From positions 4,715,501 to 4,779,500 of the forward strand of contig NZ_CP108455.1 of assembly GCF_036241575.1 (NCBI RefSeq): 64,000 bases of DNA, read 5' to 3'. Below the pieces are notes generated by a model. That model was not told the origin of the DNA. It saw only the letters and a list, made by a program, of their open reading frames with translations, and did not search any database. Shown here one piece after another: positions 28,313 through 36,822 of the stretch (positions are counted from its first letter, which is position 1; every line of letters starts with the position of its first letter). The stretch comes from Streptomyces sp. NBC_01267 (lineage in GTDB: Bacteria; Actinomycetota; Actinomycetes; Streptomycetales; Streptomycetaceae). The position numbers and the translations under genes were made by a program.

Positions 28313-28477
28313 ATGTCCGCGTCGGAGACCGAAGCGCAGTCGCCGTCCCCCCTGTCGATGCGCGATCTGCTCGCCTCCTGCGAGGCGGCCAGCGCCGTGT
28401 CCACACCACCGCGAGCCCCGGAGCCCGATCCCGGGGCCGACGTGGTGGAGCCCGAGGAGCAGCGCGACGCCGCGTAA
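28313..28477 (+). CDS. Small hypothetical protein (54 aa)
   Basis: A 54-residue ORF starting MSASETEAQSPSPLSMRDLLASCEAASAVST and ending in a Pro/Glu-rich tail (PRAPEPDPGADVVEPEEQRDAA). ATG 28313 has a perfect GAGGAGG at ideal spacing and codon use is normal for the genome. The protein is acidic, with no membrane segment and one Cys in a short predicted helix, RDLLASCEAA. It is not part of a known family to me. It sits alone between tsaE and the converging transpeptidase-like gene. Confidence 0.7.
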   Translation: MSASETEAQSPSPLSMRDLLASCEAASAVSTPPRAPEPDPGADVVEPEEQRDAA

Positions 28478-28576
28478 TCCGTACGGGTCACGCGGGACAG
28501 CGGGCCGAGGGGCTCCGCGGCCTGCCCTGCGCCTGACGGCCCCTGCCTGTCCCTGATGGCTTTCCCGCCCGTTCCG

Positions 28577-29131
28577 CTACAGGACGACGACGACCTTCGT
28601 GCCGTACGTCGCCAGCGGCCACATCGCGTCGCCGTCCTCCCGCGACATCCGGATCCCGCCGGTCTTCTGGGTCGGGTCCGGACTCGCCATGGAGCCGTCC
28701 ACCGCCGCGCTGAAGCCGATCGTCACCCCGTTGACGCTCGCGAACCGGACCACGTGCTCGATCCGCACCCCGTCGGAACCGGGGATGTTCCCCGAGCGGG
28801 ACTGCACCCCGTAGATGCCCACCGGCGGATTCACCGTGCTCGGCATGACCTTGAAGGTCCGCGTGCCGGAGTCGGAGACCAGCCATACCCGCTTCTCCGA
28901 CAGCGAGTACACGACGCGGGTGCCGGTTCCGGAGTGCGGGGGCACGGCGGCGGGGCCGTGCGGTTTCTTCGGAGTGCCTCCGGGGTGCGCCGGGGCGCTG
29001 GCCGAGACCGAGGGCTTGGGGGCCGCCAGGCTGTCAGGGGCGTTCGCGGACGCCTGGTAGGCGAGGAAACCCACCGTGACGAGCGCTGCCCCGGTGAGCC
29101 CGGCCACGATTCCCGAGCTGCTCCTTGACAC
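28577..29131 (-). CDS. L,D-transpeptidase-like secreted protein, catalytic residues missing
   Basis: 184 residues with an N-terminal signal anchor (about 8-28, GIVAGLTGAALVTVGFLAYQ) and an Ala/Pro linker. The rest follows the YkuD fold: TRVVYSLSEKRVWLVSDSGTRTFKV at the start, VNPPVGIYGV, and the end GGIRMSREDGDAMWPLATYGTKVVVV. In active enzymes this end reads SHGC(I/V)R; here it is KTGGIR, so the Cys is Gly. The preceding His is also absent (VTIGFSAAVDG). GTG 29131 follows AGGAG and is a better start than the long upstream extension. Confidence 0.75.
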   Translation of the reverse strand: MSRSSSGIVAGLTGAALVTVGFLAYQASANAPDSLAAPKPSVSASAPAHPGGTPKKPHGPAAVPPHSGTGTRVVYSLSEKRVWLVSDSGTRTFKVMPSTVNPPVGIYGVQSRSGNIPGSDGVRIEHVVRFASVNGVTIGFSAAVDGSMASPDPTQKTGGIRMSREDGDAMWPLATYGTKVVVVL

Positions 29132-29239
29132 CTGAGGCTCCTCATTTCTTCGTACGTACGAATTCTCGGTGACGTTAGCAGCAGGAGGCTGACGGGACGG
29201 GGCGCCGTGCCTCCGCCACAGGAGCCGTAGGCTGTTTGC

Positions 29240-29923
29240 GTGCTCTTGCTCGCCGTTGATACCGCCACGCCCGCCGTCACCGCCGCCCTCCACGACGGCA
29301 CCTCCGTCGTCGCCGAAACCAGCAGGACCGACGCCCGCCGGCACGGGGAGCTGCTGCTGCCCGCCGTCGACCAGGTCCTCGCCGAGGCCGGACTCACGCT
29401 CGACGCCGTCACGGACATCGTCGTCGGGGTCGGCCCGGGACCGTACACCGGACTGCGCGTCGGCCTGGTGACAGCCGCCACATTCGGCTCCGTCCTGGGG
29501 GTGCCGGTCCACGGGCTGTGCACGTTGGACGGCCTCGCGTACGCCTCCGGGCTGGAGGGCCCCTTCGTCGTCGCGACGGACGCCCGGCGCAAGGAGGTCT
29601 ACTGGGCGCGGTACGACGGCTGCCGTACGCGCCTGGGCGAGCCCGCGGTCGACCGGCCCGCCGACATCGCCGAACAGGTCGCCGGGGTGCCCGCGGTGGG
29701 AGCCGGGGCGCTGCTCTACCCCGGGACCTTTCCGGACGCCCGCGCTCCCGAGCACGTCCCGGCGGGGGCGCTCGCCGCGCTGGCCGCGGAGAAACTGGCC
29801 GCTGCGGGACCGGCCGCGGGGGACGGGACGGCCGTGGCCGGCTTCCTCCCGGTCACCCCCCTCTACCTGCGGCGTCCCGACGCGCAGGTGCCCAAGAACT
29901 ACAAGGTGGTCACCCCGCAGTGA
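29240..29923 (+). CDS. tsaB: tRNA t6A synthesis protein TsaB
   Basis: TsaB, 227 residues, the non-catalytic partner of TsaD. The ASKHA fold begins LLLAVDTATPAVTAALHDG; RRHGELLLPAVDQVLAEAGL and VGVGPGPYTGLRVGLVTA are signature blocks. The tail PLYLRRPDAQVPKNYKVV is typical. GTG 29240 lies six bases after TAGGCT (29228-29233) with no ribosome site, so the message is probably leaderless. Its TGA overlaps the rimI GTG. Confidence 0.93.
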   Translation: MLLLAVDTATPAVTAALHDGTSVVAETSRTDARRHGELLLPAVDQVLAEAGLTLDAVTDIVVGVGPGPYTGLRVGLVTAATFGSVLGVPVHGLCTLDGLAYASGLEGPFVVATDARRKEVYWARYDGCRTRLGEPAVDRPADIAEQVAGVPAVGAGALLYPGTFPDARAPEHVPAGALAALAAEKLAAAGPAAGDGTAVAGFLPVTPLYLRRPDAQVPKNYKVVTPQ

Positions 29924-30447
29924 CCGCCCCCGTACTGCGCGAGATGCGCTGGTGGGACATTGCTCCCGTACTGGATCTCGAACACGAGCTGTTTCCCGAG
30001 GACGCCTGGTCCGAGGGCATGTTCTGGTCGGAGCTCGCCCATGCGCGCGGGCCCGCCGCGACCCGCCGATACGTGGTCGCGGAGGCCGGCGAGCGGATCG
30101 TCGGCTACGCCGGGCTGGCGGCCGTCGGCGGCACCGGGGACGTCCAGACCATCGCGTCGGCCCGTGACCGGTGGGGCTCCGGCCTCGGCGCCGAACTGCT
30201 CGGCGACCTCCTCAGGCACGCCACCGCCTTCGAATGCGCCGAACTGCTCCTCGAAGTGCGGGTCGACAACATCCGCGCCCAGAAACTCTACGAACGCTTC
30301 GGCTTCGAGCCCATCGGCTTCCGCCGCGGCTACTACCAGCCGGGCAATGTGGACGCGCTCGTGATGCGCCTCGACCTGCACCCGGAAGCGGACCTCGCAC
30401 AGGGACCCGAAACGGACCTCGCACAAGGAACAGAGACCCATGGCTGA
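29920..30447 (+). CDS. rimI: Ribosomal-protein S18 alanine N-acetyltransferase-like GNAT
   Basis: 175 residues, GNAT fold. [31 protein letters not shown] is the RimI N-terminus, [20 protein letters not shown] the acetyl-CoA loop, and [38 protein letters not shown] the C-terminus. Its position between tsaB and tsaD is the standard tsaB-rimI-tsaD order. The last 19 residues repeat [16 protein letters not shown], from a short tandem duplication at 30400-30439. GTG 29920 overlaps the tsaB stop; the end overlaps tsaD by eight bases. Confidence 0.9.
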   Translation: MTAPVLREMRWWDIAPVLDLEHELFPEDAWSEGMFWSELAHARGPAATRRYVVAEAGERIVGYAGLAAVGGTGDVQTIASARDRWGSGLGAELLGDLLRHATAFECAELLLEVRVDNIRAQKLYERFGFEPIGFRRGYYQPGNVDALVMRLDLHPEADLAQGPETDLAQGTETHG

Positions 30448-31561
30448 CGAACCTCTCGTACTCGGTATCGAGACCTCCTGCGACGAGACGGGCGTCGGCA
30501 TCGTCCGCGGTACGACGCTGCTCGCCGACGCCGTGGCTTCGAGCGTCGACACGCACGCCCGTTTCGGCGGTGTGGTGCCGGAGATCGCCTCCCGGGCGCA
30601 TCTGGAGGCGATGGTTCCGACCATCGAACGCGCGCTGAAGGAGGCCGGGATCGCCGCCAGGGACCTGGACGGCATCGCGGTCACGGCGGGGCCCGGCCTC
30701 GCCGGGGCGCTGCTGGTCGGTGTCTCGGCGGCGAAGGCGTACGCGTACGCCCTGGGCAAGCCGCTGTACGGCGTCAACCACCTGGCCTCGCACATCTGCG
30801 TCGACCAGCTCGAACACGGACCGCTGCCCGAGCCGACGATGGCCCTGCTGGTCTCGGGCGGGCACTCGTCGCTGCTGCTCGCGCCGGACATCACCGCGGA
30901 CGTACGGCCGCTGGGCGCCACCATCGACGACGCGGCGGGCGAGGCGTTCGACAAGATCGCGCGGGTGCTGAACCTCGGGTTCCCGGGCGGCCCGGTCATC
31001 GACCGGCTGGCGAAGGAGGGCGACCCGAAGGCGATCGCGTTCCCGCGCGGTCTCACCGGCTCGCGCGACCCCGCGTACGACTTCTCGTTCTCCGGACTGA
31101 AGACCTCCGTGGCGCGGTGGATCGAGGCGAAGCGCGCGGCGGGCGAAGAGGTCCCGGTACGTGATGTCGCGGCGTCCTTCCAGGAGGCCGTCGTCGACGT
31201 CCTCACCCGCAAGGCCGTCCGCGCCTGCAAGGACGAGGGTGTCGACCACCTGATGATCGGCGGCGGTGTCGCCGCCAACTCCCGGCTGCGCGCGCTCGCC
31301 CAGGAGCGCTGCGAACGGGCGGGCGTCCGGCTGCGGGTGCCGCGTCCGGGGCTCTGCACGGACAACGGCGCGATGGTGGCGGCGCTCGGCGCGGAGATGG
31401 TGGCGCGGAACAGGGCCGCGTCGGACTGGGACCTGTCGGCGGACTCCTCGCTGCCGGTGACGGACCCGCACGTCCCGGGGACGGGCCAGGGGCACGCGCA
31501 CGGCCACGCCGTCGATCACGACCACGTGCACGAGATCAGCAAGGAGAACCTCTACCCGTGA
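30440..31561 (+). CDS. tsaD: tRNA threonylcarbamoyladenosine transferase TsaD
   Basis: TsaD, 373 residues, transfers the threonylcarbamoyl group to A37 of t[18 protein letters not shown] starts the ASKHA fold; metal ligands His114 and His118 are in [22 protein letters not shown] and [14 protein letters not shown] are conserved. The C-terminus carries a non-family tail with eight residues of His among [14 protein letters not shown] (about residues 353-366), probably metal-binding. ATG 30440 is within the rimI end; the TGA overlaps the next gene. Confidence 0.95.
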   Translation: MADEPLVLGIETSCDETGVGIVRGTTLLADAVASSVDTHARFGGVVPEIASRAHLEAMVPTIERALKEAGIAARDLDGIAVTAGPGLAGALLVGVSAAKAYAYALGKPLYGVNHLASHICVDQLEHGPLPEPTMALLVSGGHSSLLLAPDITADVRPLGATIDDAAGEAFDKIARVLNLGFPGGPVIDRLAKEGDPKAIAFPRGLTGSRDPAYDFSFSGLKTSVARWIEAKRAAGEEVPVRDVAASFQEAVVDVLTRKAVRACKDEGVDHLMIGGGVAANSRLRALAQERCERAGVRLRVPRPGLCTDNGAMVAALGAEMVARNRAASDWDLSADSSLPVTDPHVPGTGQGHAHGHAVDHDHVHEISKENLYP

Positions 31562-31815
31562 CGGTCGCACTGATGTGGGAGGCCCGCGCCGCGGACGGCC
31601 GGGGCGCCGAACTGCTGGCATGGGCGCGGGCGCAGGTGCTCGACGGGCAGCCGCTGCGCCGCGAGTTCCTGCGCGCCCCGCAGGACCGGGTGCTCGTCCT
31701 CACCTGGTGGGACGCCCCCTACGACGCGGATCTGCCGGAACTCCCGGAGCCCGCAGCCGAGTTGGTCACCCGCGCGGTGCACCGCTGGCGCTTCGAATCG
31801 GTGGCGGCGGAGTAG
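31558..31815 (+). CDS. Small hypothetical protein (dimeric alpha/beta barrel-like)
   Basis: 85 residues, starting GTG in the tsaD stop (GTGA overlap), so it is the last gene of the tsaB-rimI-tsaD operon. The pattern is strand (VALMWEARA), helix ([15 protein letters not shown]), strand ([19 protein letters not shown]), helix ([12 protein letters not shown]). It looks like a ferredoxin-like monooxygenase or stress-response barrel unit, but no signature is decisive. Codon use is normal. Translational coupling is the best evidence that it is real. Confidence 0.65.
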   Translation: MTVALMWEARAADGRGAELLAWARAQVLDGQPLRREFLRAPQDRVLVLTWWDAPYDADLPELPEPAAELVTRAVHRWRFESVAAE

Positions 31816-31825
31816 TCCGGCTCTT

Positions 31826-31843
31826 CCGGCGCGCCCGCGCCGG
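31826..31843. terminator. Short convergent terminator
   Basis: CCGGCGC (31826-31832) and GCGCCGG (31837-31843) with a 4-base loop, between the end of the tsaD operon and the converging TetR gene. The stem is short but entirely G and C. Confidence 0.45.
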
Positions 31844-31861
31844 GCGCCGCGTCAGGCGGGT

Positions 31862-32596
31862 TCAGCGCTTGCTCAGCAGCCCCTCGATGACCGCGTCGAG
31901 CTGCTCCGCGATGTCGTACGACTCCGTCATCTCGCGCCAGCGGTCCGCCAGCGCGGTGAGGTGCGGCAGTTCGGCGGCGTCCTCGGCCGTGAGCAGTTCG
32001 GGGAAGAGGCGCCCGTCCCCGGGCTGTTCGGCGGCGCGTTTCGCCAGGGCGTTGCGGAAGACGAGGTCGCCGTAGGCGCAGTGCCAGATGGTGCGGTACG
32101 CGCGCACTGCCTGGGTCTCACTCAGTCCGCAGGCCAGACCCGAGCCGATGATCTCGTCGACCATCCACAGCGCGGACTTGTCGGTGAGCTCGCCGAGGGT
32201 GAGGATCTCCACCACCCAGGGGATCTGCAGCAGTACGTCATGCATGTGAACCGAGACGGCGAGCATCCGCGCGCGCGGATCCGACGGGAGTTCGGGGCGG
32301 GGGAAGCCGTCCGCGATTCCGGCCAGGGTGAGCATCAACAGCTCGTCCTTGTCGCGCACATGGTGGTAGAGCGCCATCGGGGTGACGCCGACCTCTTTGG
32401 CGACCCGACGCATGGACAGGGTGTCGACGCCCTCCTCCTCGATGATGCGGCGGGCGATCCCGACGATCTTCTCCGGCTCGACCCGACGCGGCCGTCCGAC
32501 AGCTCGCTTGGCGGTCGGACCTGCCTCGCCGTGTGTTCCCCGCTGTGTTCCGGTCGCCGCCGCGCTCTCGTCTCCTGGCACTCGCCCATTCTCCAT
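31862..32596 (-). CDS. TetR family regulator
   Basis: 244 residues. The N-terminal helix-turn-helix is VGIARRIIEEEGVDTLSMRRVAKEVGVTPMALYHHVRDKDELLML (about residues 43-88), preceded by a basic Gly/Arg-rich extension. The C-terminal ligand domain is like that of TetR-class proteins (residues 110-240). The frame is open to a TTG at 32629, but ATG 32596 has GAAGGGAG upstream. A perfect 12-bp palindrome lies 21 bases upstream. It is divergent from a nucleotidyltransferase gene and probably represses itself. Confidence 0.85.
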   Translation of the reverse strand: MENGRVPGDESAAATGTQRGTHGEAGPTAKRAVGRPRRVEPEKIVGIARRIIEEEGVDTLSMRRVAKEVGVTPMALYHHVRDKDELLMLTLAGIADGFPRPELPSDPRARMLAVSVHMHDVLLQIPWVVEILTLGELTDKSALWMVDEIIGSGLACGLSETQAVRAYRTIWHCAYGDLVFRNALAKRAAEQPGDGRLFPELLTAEDAAELPHLTALADRWREMTESYDIAEQLDAVIEGLLSKR

Positions 32597-32616
32597 CTCC
32601 CTTCTCCCGTTGTTTC

Positions 32617-32628
32617 TGTACGCGTACA
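32617..32628. promoter_or_regulatory. Probable TetR operator
   Basis: TGTACGCGTACA is a perfect 12-bp palindrome of the kind bound by TetR-type dimers. It lies 21 bases before the regulator start and 83 bases before the divergent nucleotidyltransferase start, so it probably mediates autoregulation and perhaps control of both genes. Confidence 0.6.
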
Positions 32629-32710
32629 ATAATCTGTGCGGGATGAGGAACTCACCGCCTTTCCGAACGAAGCTGATCCCGGCCCCATGCGCTCGCTAGA
32701 GTCTGGTGCC

Positions 32711-33388
32711 GTGTCACTCCCGGATCTCGACCCCGCCCGCCGATACGCCCTCGCGCGGCAGTTGATGAACACGCTGGAAGCCGAATTCCCGGGTTCCGTA
32801 GCCGAGTTGCGGGGTTCGCTCGCCTCGGGTGCGGCGGATCCGTACAGCGACATCGATCTCGCCTGGACCGTGCCCGACGCGGATTTCGACGCCTGTCTGG
32901 CGGGCGTCGAGGCCTGCCTGGGACGTGTGCGGGACGTCGCTTCGCTGCGCAGCGACCCCGATCTCCAGCGGTCGCGCAAACGGCGGCTGCTGTTCGTCGC
33001 GTTCCGGGATCTGCCGCTGTTCTGGCGGCTGGACCTGGAGATCTCGGCGCGATCGGTGGCCGGAGACCCCGCGTACGACCGCGACAACCCGGCGGCGCGC
33101 GGCGACGACTGGTCCGCCGCAGCCAGCGCGCTCGCCAATGCCGTGGCCGTCGTCAAAGCGGTGCTGCGCCAACGGCCGGACGTGGCAGCAGGGTTGCTGG
33201 AGCGCGGTCTGCGGCGGGTCGGTGTGGCCGGGGACGCGGCAGTGGCGGCAGCAGAAGCAGGGACGGCGAGCGGGCGCTGGCAGGCGGGTGTCGTACGGCT
33301 CGCCGATGCGGCCGTACGGCACGAGCCCGCCCAGCGCCCCCTCGCCGACCGGGTCAGACGTCTCGCCGCGGAACTGCTGGAGCCCTGA
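32711..33388 (+). CDS. Nucleotidyltransferase-domain protein
   Basis: 225 residues. The polymerase-beta-type motif is GSLASGAADPYSDIDLAW (about residues 36-53), with the two metal Asp in DID, and a third carboxylate in RLDLEISAR. The helical C-terminal half recalls aminoglycoside or tRNA-type nucleotidyltransferases, but the substrate is unknown. GTG 32711 lies eight bases after TAGAGT (32697-32702) with no ribosome site, so the message is probably leaderless. An ATG at 32687 is an alternative. Confidence 0.72.
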   Translation: MSLPDLDPARRYALARQLMNTLEAEFPGSVAELRGSLASGAADPYSDIDLAWTVPDADFDACLAGVEACLGRVRDVASLRSDPDLQRSRKRRLLFVAFRDLPLFWRLDLEISARSVAGDPAYDRDNPAARGDDWSAAASALANAVAVVKAVLRQRPDVAAGLLERGLRRVGVAGDAAVAAAEAGTASGRWQAGVVRLADAAVRHEPAQRPLADRVRRLAAELLEP

Positions 33389-33392
33389 GCGG

Positions 33393-33422
33393 CGCCCCTC
33401 CCGGGCACACCCGCGAGGGGCG
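33393..33422. terminator. Convergent terminator
   Basis: CGCCCCTC (33393-33400) pairs with GAGGGGCG (33415-33422) over a 14-base loop, just after the nucleotidyltransferase stop and before the end of the converging peptidase gene. Confidence 0.55.
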
Positions 33423-33439
33423 GACGCCAGGCGCTCGCG

Positions 33440-35080
33440 TCACGAACAGCTCGTCCCGTACGCCGGGACCTTCCCGTCCAGCAGATACGCGTTCGCCGTG
33501 CCGTCGATGCACGCGCTGCCCTTGCCGTACGAGCAGTGTCCCTCGCCGCCCTTCCAGCTCACCAGCACGCCCACGCCCCGGCCGAGCCGGTGTGCCATCC
33601 GCTCGGCGCCGCCGTACGGGGTCGCGGGGTCGCCCGTGTTGCCGATGACCAGGATCGGCGGGGCGCCGTCGGCGTTCACCTCCATGCGCTTCGTGGCCCC
33701 CTCGACCGGCCAGTACGTGCACTGGTTCAGCGCCCAGGCGAACTGTGCGCCGAACAGCGGGGACGCCTTGCGGTAGGCGGGCAACTGCCGCTGGATCTCC
33801 GCCTGCTGGACCGGCACGCCGAAGTCCGCGCAGCTGGTCGCCGAGAAGACGTTGTTGCTGTTCGCGTAGTGGCCCTTGGCGTCGCGGCCCGTCATCTGGT
33901 CGGCCACGGCCAGCAGCGCGGACGGGTCGTGGCTGCGGAGATACCCGGCCACCGCGCGGGAGATTCCCGACCAGCCGGAGGCTGGGGAGTACAGCGCGCC
34001 CTCGATCGCGGTGAGTGCCAGCGAGTCGTTGAGCTTCCGGCCGCCCGGGGCGGTCGCGGGGTGCTTCTCCAGACCGGACACCAGGTCGATCAGTACCTGC
34101 TCGACCGCCTTCGGGGTGGAGCGGTGCAGCGGGCAGAGGTACGTGGCGGCCACGCAGGCCCGCGCGTAGTGGTCCAGGGCCAGTTGGAAGCCCTTGAGCT
34201 GGTAGAGCGCCCCGTCCTCGTAGTCCTTGTCGGGGTTCATGACACCGTCGAGAACCATCCGGCCGACCTGCTGCGGGAAGAGGTGGGCGTAGGTCGCGCC
34301 CAGTTCCGTACCGTAGGAGAAGCCGTAGTAGTTCAGCTTCTCGTCCCCGACGGCCGCGCGGATCCGGTCCAGGTCCCGGGCCACATCGGTGGTCCGCAGG
34401 TGGGGGAGGAGCGGGCCGGACTTCTGCTCGCACCGCGTCGCGAAGTTCCGGGTGGCGTCCATCCAGGCCTTGGCCTCGGCCGGGGTGTCCGGGGTGGAGT
34501 CGACGGCGTTCAGCGCGTCGGTCTCCCGGTCGGTGAGGCAGTGCACGGGGGCGCTGTTGCCGACCCCGCGCGGATCGAAACTCACCAGGTCGTAACGGGT
34601 GTTGAGCTTCGCGAAGGTGGGGCCGAAGGCGGGCAGCGCGTCGACCCCGGAGCCGCCGGGGCCGCCGAAGTTGTAGACCAGCGAGCCGAGGCGCTTGCCG
34701 GGGCCGGTGGCGCGGTGCCGGATCAGGGCCAGCGGGACGGTCCTGCCGCCGGGGGCGGCGTAGTCGAGCGGGACGTCCAGGGTGGCGCAGGTCCACCCGG
34801 CGCCGGGCGCCTTGCCGCCGCCCTGGTCCACGGAGGGTGCGGGGCAGGCGGCCCAGACCGGCCGCTGGTGCGGCTTCGCCGGGGTGGTGGCGGCTGCCGT
34901 GCCGCCGAGCAGCAGGGACGTGGCGGTCGCGCAGCCCACCGCGCAGCCCACCGCGCGGACCACGGCCCGGCGGAGCGGCCGGGCGTACGGCTCGCGGTAC
35001 GGCCTGCGGGGCGACGAGCGATGGGGCTTACGGGACGTCACATTACGCGGCGTCACATCATGAGGCGTCATGTCGATCAT
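33440..35080 (-). CDS. Secreted tripeptidyl aminopeptidase (S33 alpha/beta hydrolase)
   Basis: About 546 residues. An Arg-rich N-terminus and a hydrophobic stretch (AVVRAVGCAVGCATATSLLLGG) form a signal peptide, with Ala-rich cleavage sites after it. The hydrolase core has YNFGGPGGSGVDALP and SFDPRGVGNS; nucleophile Ser in YGFSYGTELG; acid and His near LVIGNTGDPATPY and GEGHCSYGKGSACID. Family members SlpD/SlpE and Tap cut tripeptides from the N-terminus of secreted proteins. ATG 35080 or 35071 are likely starts; an ORF to 35140 lacks a ribosome site. Confidence 0.85.
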   Translation of the reverse strand: MIDMTPHDVTPRNVTSRKPHRSSPRRPYREPYARPLRRAVVRAVGCAVGCATATSLLLGGTAAATTPAKPHQRPVWAACPAPSVDQGGGKAPGAGWTCATLDVPLDYAAPGGRTVPLALIRHRATGPGKRLGSLVYNFGGPGGSGVDALPAFGPTFAKLNTRYDLVSFDPRGVGNSAPVHCLTDRETDALNAVDSTPDTPAEAKAWMDATRNFATRCEQKSGPLLPHLRTTDVARDLDRIRAAVGDEKLNYYGFSYGTELGATYAHLFPQQVGRMVLDGVMNPDKDYEDGALYQLKGFQLALDHYARACVAATYLCPLHRSTPKAVEQVLIDLVSGLEKHPATAPGGRKLNDSLALTAIEGALYSPASGWSGISRAVAGYLRSHDPSALLAVADQMTGRDAKGHYANSNNVFSATSCADFGVPVQQAEIQRQLPAYRKASPLFGAQFAWALNQCTYWPVEGATKRMEVNADGAPPILVIGNTGDPATPYGGAERMAHRLGRGVGVLVSWKGGEGHCSYGKGSACIDGTANAYLLDGKVPAYGTSCS

Positions 35081-35149
35081 CTTCGGGTGACCGTGCCCGT
35101 CGCGCCTCGCGCACGGGCCGTACGGGGGACCCCCGGGCACCCCCGTGAG

Positions 35150-35158
35150 TTGTCCACA
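35150..35158 (+). other. DnaA box-like sequence
   Basis: TTGTCCACA, the preferred Streptomyces DnaA box, lies alone in the gap between the peptidase gene and the following small membrane-protein gene. One copy can occur by chance; no AT-rich element or cluster suggests an origin. Confidence 0.5.
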
Positions 35159-35228
35159 GGCCTACGGCTCCGGACGCACCTGCGCGTAACCTGGAATCGG
35201 ACACGTACTCCAGGGGGAGGGGTCGCAA

Positions 35229-35594
35229 GTGCAGTGGTTCTGGTGGGTATTCGCCTTCTTCATGGTGGGCGGTTTCGGCTGGATCGCCGACGCCGGCCGC
35301 ACCGCGCTGCGCACACGCCACGAGCGCAGGATGGAACGGCTGGAGACGGCCGAGCGGGAACGACGGGAGATCGAGGCCGCGCACAGACCGCCCGAGCCGG
35401 TCTGCGGCTGCACGCACCATCTCGCCAAGCACGACCGGCAGGGCAAGTGCCACGAGACCGTCGAGATACCGACGGCCTGGGACGAGAACAAGAAGCCGGT
35501 GGGTTTCGAGCCCGGCGTCTGCAACTGCCAGCAGTACGTGGGACCGCAGCCGCTCTCCCAGGTCTACGCGGACGAGCTCACCGACCTGGCGTGA
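35229..35594 (+). CDS. Membrane-anchored Cys/His-rich protein
   Basis: 121 residues. A single N-terminal helix (1-20, WFWWVFAFFMVGGFGWIADA) is followed by a charged coiled-coil-like stretch (TRHERRMERLETAERERREIEAAH). A metal-site-like region then reads VCGCTHHLAKHDRQGKCHE and, after 27 residues, GVCNCQQYVG, that is C-x-C-x-H-H, C, C-x-C. This pattern suggests one zinc. No known family is recalled. GTG 35229 has GGGAGGGG upstream. Its end overlaps the converging methyltransferase gene by 17 bases. Confidence 0.7.
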   Translation: MQWFWWVFAFFMVGGFGWIADAGRTALRTRHERRMERLETAERERREIEAAHRPPEPVCGCTHHLAKHDRQGKCHETVEIPTAWDENKKPVGFEPGVCNCQQYVGPQPLSQVYADELTDLA

Positions 35595-36822
35595 CCGCCG
35601 TCGCGGGCCGCCCGACGAGCATGGTGGGTGCGCCCGCGACCCGGGTGAGGAAGACCGTCGCCGCGTTCGGCCCCTGTGGCTTCACCTTGCGGCGCACCTC
35701 TTCCGGCTCGACCGCCGAACCGCGCTTCTTGACGGTCAGGTTGCCCACCTCCCGCTCGCGCAGCAGGGCCTTCAGCTTCTTCAGACCGAAGGGGAGGGCG
35801 TCGGTGATCTCGTAGGCGGTCGCGTACGGCGTGGGGCGCAGCTCGTCCGCCGTGATGTACGCGATCGTCTCGTCGATCAGCCCGCCGTCCAGCTCCTCGG
35901 CGGCCTCGGCGACCAGATGGGCGCGGATGACGGCGCCGTCCGGCTCGTACAGGTACCGGCCGAACGGCCGGACCGGCGGGTCGGGCAGACCGCGGCCGGT
36001 GAGGACCGCGCCGGAGGGGAGCAGGGTGGCGCGGCGCAGCCCCGGTCGCGTACCGAACCAGAGCACCGCCTCCTTGACGTCCCCGCCGTCCGAGATCCAC
36101 TCCGCCTCGGCGTCCGCGGGGATCATCTCGTGCGGGATGCCGGGGGCGATCTTGATGGCTCCGGTACCGCCGCGTACCGCCTCGGTCGCCCAGGACAGCG
36201 GTGGTGAGTACGCCTCGGGGTTGAAGATCCGGCCCCGCCCGCCACGGCGTGCGGGGTCGACGAAGACTGCGCCGTGCGAGGCGGTGTCGGACGGGGCGGT
36301 GCCGGACGGAGCGGCGTTGGACGGCGCGCTGTACGGGGCCGTGTCGATCTCCTGCACGTCCGCGCAGCGCACCTCGATCAGGTCGCTGAGGCCGAGGGCG
36401 ACGGCGTTGGCCCCGGCCACGGCCGCCGTCAGCGGATCGCGGTCGACCGCCAGTACGGAGATCCCGGCGCGGGCGAGCGCGATCGCGTCCCCGCCGATGC
36501 CGCAGCAGAGGTCGGCGACGCTGCGTACATCCAGCTCGGCCAGGCGGCGGGCGCGGTGTTCGGCGACGGAGCGGCGGGTGGACTGCTCGACACCGTTGGG
36601 CGTGAAGAACATCCGGTACGCGTCCTCGGCCCCGAACTTCGCCACCGCCCGCTGCCGCAGCCGGGCCTGGGCCAGCGCGGCCGTGACCAGTTCGGCCGGG
36701 TACGCGCGGCGCAGCCGGGTGGCGACGGCCAGTTCCTGCGCGGGGTCGTAGTCCCGCAGGGATGCCAGCAGGGCGGGGCCCTCGTCGGTGAGCAGCGCGG
36801 AGAAGGAGTCGAGGTCGGTCAC
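35578..36822 (-). CDS. SAM-dependent methyltransferase with THUMP-like C-terminus
   Basis: 414 residues. The Rossmann core has ADLCCGIGGDAIALARAGISVLAVDRDP (SAM motif I and the acidic end of strand 2) and the motif FVDPARRGGRGRIFNPE. The C-terminal region from about 325 (TPYATAYEITDALPFGLKKLKALLREREVGNLTVKKRG) looks like the THUMP-like domain of rRNA/tRNA methylases. A low-complexity insert rich in Ala/Pro/Ser/Thr lies at about 164-188. GTG 36822, with CACAAT six bases upstream, fits a leaderless start. The target is unknown. Confidence 0.8.
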   Translation of the reverse strand: MTDLDSFSALLTDEGPALLASLRDYDPAQELAVATRLRRAYPAELVTAALAQARLRQRAVAKFGAEDAYRMFFTPNGVEQSTRRSVAEHRARRLAELDVRSVADLCCGIGGDAIALARAGISVLAVDRDPLTAAVAGANAVALGLSDLIEVRCADVQEIDTAPYSAPSNAAPSGTAPSDTASHGAVFVDPARRGGRGRIFNPEAYSPPLSWATEAVRGGTGAIKIAPGIPHEMIPADAEAEWISDGGDVKEAVLWFGTRPGLRRATLLPSGAVLTGRGLPDPPVRPFGRYLYEPDGAVIRAHLVAEAAEELDGGLIDETIAYITADELRPTPYATAYEITDALPFGLKKLKALLREREVGNLTVKKRGSAVEPEEVRRKVKPQGPNAATVFLTRVAGAPTMLVGRPATAVTPGR

